From: Megaleporinus macrocephalus
Taxonomy: Eukaryota > Chordata > Actinopteri > Characiformes > Anostomidae
Assembly: GCA_021613375.1 (NCBI GenBank)
Contig: CM038720.1
Coordinates: 9,342,962-9,406,961 of the forward strand
Direction: 5' to 3'
Length of the DNA stretch: 64,000 bases
The number at the start of each line of letters is the position of its first letter. The stretch's first letter is position 1. Shown piece after piece: positions 58,248 through 64,000 of the stretch. Under the pieces are notes generated by a model, which saw only the letters and a list, made by a program, of their open reading frames with translations, was not told the origin of the DNA and did no database searches. The position numbers and the translations under genes are program-made.

Positions 58248-59782
58248 GACTTCAGTGACTCACTGAAGTATTACGAGGCAGGACAGGTCTTTGACGTAAC
58301 TGCTATTGCTTTTTTTTTAGCTTGTTTTGGAAAGTTTTAAACTAAAGATCCTACAAGCTGCACCTTTCAACTGTTGCAGATTCAAAGAGAAACAATCCAC
58401 TGAAGGGTTTATTTGCTGCTCCTGTCTGGCTCATTGTCTTGTCCACTGACCCCATCAAATCAATGATTTAAACCTATGTCATTTGATGTGATCATGTGAC
58501 GTGGTATCACAATTTAGCTTCGCTAACTTTGGCAGCCGAGTTTCAAACGAGTTGCAGGATGCTTTACATTCTCCAACTCAAGTGCAGTCTAGTCGCACGT
58601 AGGTCTTGAGCAATCAATCGAAGCTGCACGAACGTGTAAAACTAGCCTAAAACCCGTGGATTTAATTCGGGGCTTTAATTCCGTGCCCGCAGGCCGCTAC
58701 AGAGGATACGCTCTCCTTTGGTGTGCGGAGAACGCGTGTTCCTGTCTCAAGGAACGCTCTTCTGGTTCGTCCTCCCACTATAGCAACACAGCTCTAGCTG
58801 AGAGGAAGACTTGTTCTGCTGAGACGCACTCACACTGATACAGATACGCCTTGCCTTGGGCGTAACTTGGCGCCAGCGCATTAGCAGAGAGATACGGGAC
58901 GGCGTTTAGAGTCCGGGAGGCGTGAAAGCGCTACCGTTCGCTACGGCGTTCTTCAGCCGCAGAAGAAAAAAAAAGACGCTGGGAAACCTGCTGGAAAGAA
59001 TCTTTCAACACTCGCTGCGCCGGCGCTGATACATTTATTGTTTGGTTGGCTGGCAAGAGGCACAAAGAAGAGCACTGGCGCTGACAACGTAGCAAGCAGC
59101 ACAGCAGCGTTCACTTGCAGCAGCAGCCTTTACAATAACACATGAAAGACAAGCTGCAGACAGACAGCTCCGCGCGCACGCCAGCCTGTGTTTGTCCTTC
59201 AGAGGCGAGCGCTTTACTTACTCATCACTTCTGAACAGCGAAGGAAGCGGCGGGCTCCTCTCGCGCACTGTGCTCATCCCCGTCCCAGCAGGGGCTGAAT
59301 GTAAGTGCACATATGAATATATGAATAGCAGAATATCACAGTATTAGGATTCAGCTGAGCGTCCCGTCGACACTGTGCGGATGTGTGTTTGTGTCAAACC
59401 GTGACTAGTAGAGTCGCGCCTTCACTTTGGGCCATAAATGTCAAAACTCAGCTAGCGCCCCTATGAGGTTTCTATTAGTATGTTAGTGCTAAGCTAATAA
59501 CCATTCACGTTCACGCTTATCCATGGATGTTCTTGATGTAATACAAACATTCAGAGCTTGTAATGTTACAGTACATTGAAAGCATGTGATAGATATTGGT
59601 CTATAGTCGTGTGCAAAGATATGAATGATACCAGAATGATCACCAGATCAGCATAAACCAGCTTAGATGAGCTTAGAAGTTGTTACCACCTACAAACTAT
59701 AAGCTCTGTATGTTTTAAATCCCGGTTCCCACTTAAACCATATAAACTTCATCCAACTTTCCTACAAATCCTCAGTCAACAG
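58248..59782. other. Unique DNA with a CpG-rich zone
   Basis: The stretch 58650-59300 is CpG-rich (for example 58860-58955, 59010-59030, 59165-59280) compared with the surroundings. A donor-like AAT|GTAAGT lies near 59298-59306 at the right end of this block, so an untranslated first exon is conceivable, but there is no coding evidence. The stretch from 59310 to 59782 has no feature. Confidence 0.35.
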
Positions 59783-60154
59783 TAGGGCTGTGTATGGGCA
59801 AGAACCTGGCGATACAATATGTATACAGAGGTCACGATTTAATACATCACGATATATTGCGATACTGATATATTGCAATTTTTCAAATCCTACTATTAAA
59901 ATACACCACTGTATGAACAGGTTTATCAATGCTTACAATAGCATTGCGCCCTTGTGCTGCTTGGTAATGTTGGAGTGGAGCTTTACAACAGATTACAACA
60001 CTGCCATCTAGTGGTCAGATGTTTAAACACAACACACATTGATTCCCTGTCTGCCAGAATCTGTGTATTGATACTGTGTTTTTGGGAATCGATACAGTAT
60101 CATGAAACATTATATCCCGATATTCGATATTTTCGATATTTTCTTACACCCCTA
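59783..60154 (+). mobile_element. hAT-like non-autonomous element with 8-bp TSD
   Basis: Starts TAGGGCTGTGTATGGGCAAG and ends (reverse complement) TAGGGGTGTAAGAAAATATC. The flanks GTCAACAG at 59775-59782 and GTCAACGG at 60155-60162 match at 7 of 8, a hAT-type target duplication. It is 372 bp, with 'gatattgcgatactgatatt' near the left. It belongs to the same family as 52144-52474, in the opposite orientation. Confidence 0.9.
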
Positions 60155-60250
60155 GTCAACGGTTTTGTATAATTCCAGAAATTTCCATCATGTTAAAGGA
60201 GTTCCAATGTCCGAACGATAGGGGGCAACATATCACCAGAAAGCAGTGGA

Positions 60251-60355
60251 GTTCACTTCTATGGGAAGAAACAAGCAAATGCACAGTCCCTCCTCCTCCC
60301 TCTTCACTCTTTACCAGTCTAGTAAGAGATGTTGCAAGTTTAGCATCAAACTTTG
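60251..60355 (+). repeat. Dispersed repeat, copy 2
   Basis: Partner of 58143-58247 ('gttcacttctatgggaagaa', 'ctctttaccagtctagtaag', 'gcaagtttagcatcaaac'). Confidence 0.8.
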
Positions 60356-60851
60356 ACTCTACAGCCATCTATGTACGTCTGTATAGTTTACATTGTATTA
60401 TTTACTCACACCAGAAGGCCAGCAAGTGACAAGCGTCAAGCCGCGATTTAGCGACCGCTTAATCTGAGCTATGATACGTGGAAACGATATTCTGATTGGC
60501 TCAAACTAAATCCTCTGACCAATCCCAGTCTCTGAACATTTTGTTCCTTCCCCCATTCCTTTCTATTTCCAATAATAATAGTAATATTCCAAATATAGAG
60601 GAGAAGCCTGCAAACTTCAACAAAAGAACATCCACTAGAGACAAACTTGAGCCAACACCATTGACTTGTTGCCAGCTAGCGTGTATGTATGGTGAGAGTG
60701 TTATGGTGACTCTGGTAGACAGCTGCTGCCGCTGTTTTCCTTTTCTAACATCCAACGTAGGCTAGTATTCAGTCAATAACATACCTAGAACTTCCAGAAG
60801 TGATGTATTTTTTCACTCAATGTAAATCAAACATCTAATTATGTTAATGCA
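60356..60851. other. Unique intergenic sequence
   Basis: No repeat or gene is recognised. Frames of 84 and 89 residues lie antisense to each other at 60496-60765. Confidence 0.5.
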
Positions 60852-60998
60852 AGAATGCTCAATTCTGGTCCTGGAGATCTACCAGCCAGGTAAACGTTAA
60901 GATCCAGCATCTTCATTACCTGGGTTAGCTCTGTTGCATGTAGTTGTAGATTAACTAAGATGAGAGTGGTAGATCTCCAGGACCGAGACAGGGCCCCT
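60852..60998. mobile_element. Small MITE, 'CTGGTCCTGGAGATCTACC' type
   Basis: CTGGTCCTGGAGATCTACCA near 60876 and TGGTAGATCTCCAGGACCGA near 60966 are an inverted pair, framed by 'gctcaattctgg' and 'gagacagggcccc'. The family is common and short in fish. About 147 bp, non-coding. Confidence 0.75.
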
Positions 60999-61385
60999 CT
61001 GTGTTAATGCTTTATTTGCCATTAGGCTTTAATTGGGCCTGAAATTAGGAGTCAAACCTGAACGCAGCCCAAGAACTTCATATCTAGAGTCCAACTCCAC
61101 ACACAACACTGCGTTCCAAGTCTGAGCCTATTTACATCAGTCTGAAATTCACCCGACTACAAAATTCCATCCAAAATGGATCTGAATTGGCCAATCAGTA
61201 TCCAGCGTTAGCCACTCTGCAGCATTGATTAGGCCATATAAACAAATGTGCTATTATTAAAGAAAAGTTATATTAGGTTTTTTAACCAGGTGCTTCTTTT
61301 AAACTAAAGGTTACACACATACTTTAGATTTTTCTCATGCAAAATTCTACCAGCAACACAAATAGGTGACTCCAGCATATTGCCT
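60999..61385. other. Unique intergenic sequence
   Basis: No repeat or gene is recognised. Confidence 0.5.
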
Positions 61386-61615
61386 CTGACCAATGAAAAA
61401 CATGTATCTCTAAAATTGCAACTTTACAGGAGAGACCAAAAACATACTTTACTTTCAATGTAAGTCAATGGAACCAGAAAGCTGTCCAAGCTATTTTGGA
61501 GAACTTCTACTGGTCCATTTGTCATAGAATTTTCACACAATGTTTACAACCACTGGCGTGTTCAAATGATGTAGAAAACTCAAAATCGACCAAAATAGAG
61601 ATTTATTATATATTA
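61386..61615 (+). mobile_element. TIR MITE 'TCGTCGCTGTCC' family, copy C (truncated)
   Basis: 'ccaatgaaaaacatgtatct', 'gcaactttacaggagagacc', 'aagtcaatggaaccagaaag' and 'gttcaaatgatgtagaaaac' align to copies A and B. The outer terminal bases are lost on both sides. The right end runs into a TATTA repeat. Confidence 0.8.
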
Positions 61616-61640
61616 TTATATATTATTATATATTATATAA
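61605..61640. repeat. (TTATATATTA)n microsatellite
   Basis: Four imperfect copies of a 10-11-bp AT unit. Confidence 0.85.
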
Positions 61641-61985
61641 GAAGGAGGAAGGAACAGAGTGAGGAGTAAATATAAAGCAGTTGGAAACCTGTTAATAGCT
61701 GGAGACGGGCTGTGAGAACCTGATGGTGAGATCTGGGTTCAGACAAATAGGCTCGGGTTAGACCTTCAGTTCAGCTCCTGGAGCTCCTAGCCAATGAGAG
61801 AGCCTGTCTACTTAGATACCAGCAAGAAAAATAAATAAACCTGATTGGACAATTTTCTGTTGGCCATTTAGTGTAAGTGTGTTACTGCAATACAGCGAGT
61901 GAGTGTGACGATTCTATTAAATAAGCCAATAAAAAACAAATTGCAGGCATGAAGGTGGAGATGGCTTAAGGGGTGCCCTCTGGAA

Positions 61986-62014
<29 letters not shown>
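61986..62014. repeat. (TG)n microsatellite
   Basis: About 14 uninterrupted TG dinucleotides. Confidence 0.97.
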
Positions 62015-62017
<3 letters not shown>

Positions 62018-62130
62018 ACAGCGGTGCAGCTGGGGAGTAAGAAGTGAGCACTGGCCTCGGGTCTCAGGTGCTGTGGAGTGCTCCCTCTGTATGTGGTGAA
62101 GGTGCCCTGAGTGAAGGAAAAGGACGTTTT

Positions 62131-62131
<1 letters not shown>

Positions 62132-62181
<50 letters not shown>
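62132..62181. repeat. (CA)n microsatellite
   Basis: About 25 uninterrupted CA dinucleotides, complementary to the TG tract 118 bp upstream. Confidence 0.97.
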
Positions 62182-62182
<1 letters not shown>

Positions 62183-62689
62183 CCATGCACACAAACTTAC
62201 TGAAACTACACACGCAAGCCCCCACAGAGGCAGCAGAGTGGGAGAGGTGACATCACCAGAGCACGGGGCAGCGTGTGCGTGAACAGATGGCGTGTGGACG
62301 GCAGGGCCTTTCACCTTGATTACTGTAAGAGGAGAGAGATGGTCCTGGAGAAGCCCCCCTCCCACCCAACATCCCTTGACCCTCAAAGCACAGCTGTGTG
62401 AAGTTTACCCTAGAAGGGAAGGTGGGTGCGTAGAGGTGGTCTAATGCAGTTTTCTGGATGTGTGGCGAGAGTACAGAGGGGCACAGGTGGGTGTTTGAAT
62501 GGGTCAGGGCAGTAGAGGTGGGTGCATGGTTAAAGGCAGATGTGGTTTTTGGGGTATGTGGTTGTGGGTTAGTGGTGGGAGGCTTTTCAGCTATGTGGGG
62601 CTCTTAAGAGGACACATAAGGAAGGGTATAGATGGCTTTGTTGTTGAATCAGGGTGTCCGGGGGACTATTTAAGGAGGCCGAGGGGTCT

Positions 62690-63410
62690 TCAAATGGTGA
62701 TATAAAAGCAAATTACGGCCGTCTTTGGTGCGTGACCCCGCACGGACGCTGTCAGTGGACTAGCTTTAAAAGTAGCGTAGTGTACCCAAATGTTTAACCT
62801 GACCGAGAGCCATTTCAGCCGGGCTTAAATACAAATTAGCTGACGAAAAATAAACGCTTCAGTGAGACGGACCCCCTCTCCTCGACCGCTGCCATTACTC
62901 AGCCTATTAGGAACGGCTTGCTGCTCCTGACACGAGGAGCCCATATTCCTAATGGTATCCACCACAGAAAGCTGACTGGCTCTTCATACATGACTTAATA
63001 TGACATATAATTAAGTGCTTTTTTCTTTTTCTTTTTTTTCTTCTCCCCCTTCGCTTTCCTTCGCTCCGAGCCTGCTCCTTCCTGTTCTAACACGCGAGCC
63101 AGGCCTGGGGGTGGTCTGTGGAGAAAAAGACACGCAAGGTCACGCCGGTAGCATGGGAAAAAGACGGAACTCTCCAGAGGACGTGGGGAAAAGCGGCCTG
63201 GGCCTGCTCGCTTATTGACTCGTTGGGAGAGGAGCTTGATTCCGCCTGACAGGGCTCCCACGTATCACTGTCATGTTGGAGGCTAAAGTTTGTTATCTGC
63301 TTTAATTAAATAGATTCGGCGCCTCTGACAAGCGCGGGTGAGGTGGAAGGAAAGGGGCGCGGCGCATCCATCAATATTTATCTGATAGAGGCGCTTTAGC
63401 CCGGATCGTC
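62690..63410. promoter_or_regulatory. Candidate conserved non-coding elements
   Basis: TACAAATTAGCTGACG, GAAAAATAAACGC, CCATTACTCAGCCTATTAGG, ATTCCTAATGG, then GTTTGTTATCTGC, TTTAATTAAATAG and CATCAATATTTATCTG. TAAT/ATTA-rich words lie in CpG-bearing, non-repetitive sequence, with a pyrimidine-rich break at 63018-63060. No gene is supported. The element limits are rough. Confidence 0.35.
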
Positions 63411-63459
63411 AGAGAAAGAGAGAGAGAGAGAGATGCATTGCATTGTTCTGTTTGTATCA

Positions 63460-63462
<3 letters not shown>

Positions 63463-63550
<88 letters not shown>

Positions 63551-63709
63551 ATACTGGGTTGCTTGTATTGTGATACGCATTGTAATGTGATGCTTGTGTC
63601 ATAATATGTATCGTATACATATATTATATTATTACATTATAATACTATTATAGTATTTATTATATTATATATATTATTATTATATTATAAATTATTATGG
63701 TACGTATTA

Positions 63710-63787
<78 letters not shown>

Positions 63788-63869
63788 CTGTGATGCGCAT
63801 TGTGATGTGATGCTTGTGTCATAATATGTATCGTATACATTATTTTATTATTATATTATACATAATTAT

Positions 63870-63950
<81 letters not shown>

Positions 63951-64000
63951 CTGTGAGGCTTGAATCATATTGCATGATGCTTGTATTGTGATACGCATTG
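63463..64000 (+). repeat. Compound (AT)n satellite, open at window end
   Basis: (AT)n blocks at 63463-63547, 63713-63783 and 63871-63947 are separated by a shared spacer: 'gatgcgcattgtgatgtgat', 'gcttgtgtcataatatgtat' and 'cgtatacat', then AT-rich bases. The spacer occurs near 63560-63712, 63787-63870 and 63949-64000 (partial). Preceded by (GA)n at 63413-63433. The array is probably longer beyond the window. Confidence 0.93.

Larger units (their letters stand above)
61641..62689. other. Unique DNA with opposed TG and CA tracts
   Basis: Contains (TG)n at 61986-62014 and (CA)n at 62132-62181 in opposite sense, about 118 bp apart. The stretch 62430-62690 is G-rich. The frames here include the microsatellites and are not genes. 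Confidence 0.5.

Noticed and set aside
1..64000. A previously undescribed multi-gene system
   Set aside because: No gene cluster is present. The window is repeat-rich vertebrate intergenic DNA.

Overview
The window reads as intergenic DNA from a ray-finned (teleost) fish, and I find no protein-coding gene in it that I would defend. The teleost assignment rests on the repeats. There are Tc1-like ends of the kind that begin TACAGTGCTGTGCAAAAG. There are hAT-like non-autonomous elements with terminal TAGTGATGGGCCGAT and TAGGGCTGTGTATG, a tRNA-derived SINE, and the familiar fish retroelement tail ending in 'aaccactacaccaccgtgcc'. Microsatellites are abundant. The particular mix (TTAAAGGAACAGTTCAG repeats, this SINE, the 'CTGGTCCTGGAGATCTACC' element) suggests an ostariophysan such as a characiform or catfish, but that is an inference from memory of repeat families.

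Layout. 0.4-1.9 kb: two short DNA transposons (hAT-like, Tc1-like). 2.7-4.5 kb: an old satellite built from a roughly 32-bp monomer. 4.5-6 kb: CpG-rich unique DNA. 6.0-10.3 kb: two huge homopurine minisatellite arrays, the first bounded by a 105-bp direct repeat. 11.3-15.1 kb: a satellite with a sharp 168-bp higher-order period that grades into a 66-bp monomer. 15.2-17.3 kb: homeodomain/POU-motif-rich unique DNA resembling conserved non-coding elements (CNEs). 17.8-19.5 kb: a degenerate minisatellite split by two younger transposons. 20.3-21.6 kb: a tandemly duplicated Tc1-like 5' portion. 22.9-23.3 kb: a hAT-like element with a perfect 8-bp target duplication. 24.1-24.9 kb: a GATA array with a regular 27-bp spacer. 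26.9-38.4 kb: assorted DNA elements, a SINE, retroelement tails and a 20-bp minisatellite growing from the tail of a retroelement. 38.4-50 kb: mostly unique DNA with several CNE-like blocks. 50.8-55.5 kb: decayed Tc1, SINE and hAT-like copies. 55.6-58.1 kb: an array of about 100 copies of a 24/25-bp unit that closely matches a Tc1 terminal inverted repeat, ending in an inverted block. 58.2-61.6 kb: CpG-rich unique DNA, a second hAT-like copy and small MITEs. 62-64 kb: opposed TG and CA tracts, CNE-like DNA and a compound AT satellite running off the edge.

The unique stretches repeatedly show ATTA/TAAT cores, octamer-like ATTTGCAT and ATGCTAATTA, and GC-rich blocks with CpGs between them. That texture is typical of the regulatory deserts around vertebrate developmental transcription-factor genes. 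I cannot name the neighbouring gene. The CNE calls rest on texture only and need alignment to other fish genomes.

I see no new multi-gene system. The real interest is in repeat biology: satellites that appear to have grown out of transposon ends (three independent cases), nested insertions with a visible paralogous empty site, and long homopurine arrays.
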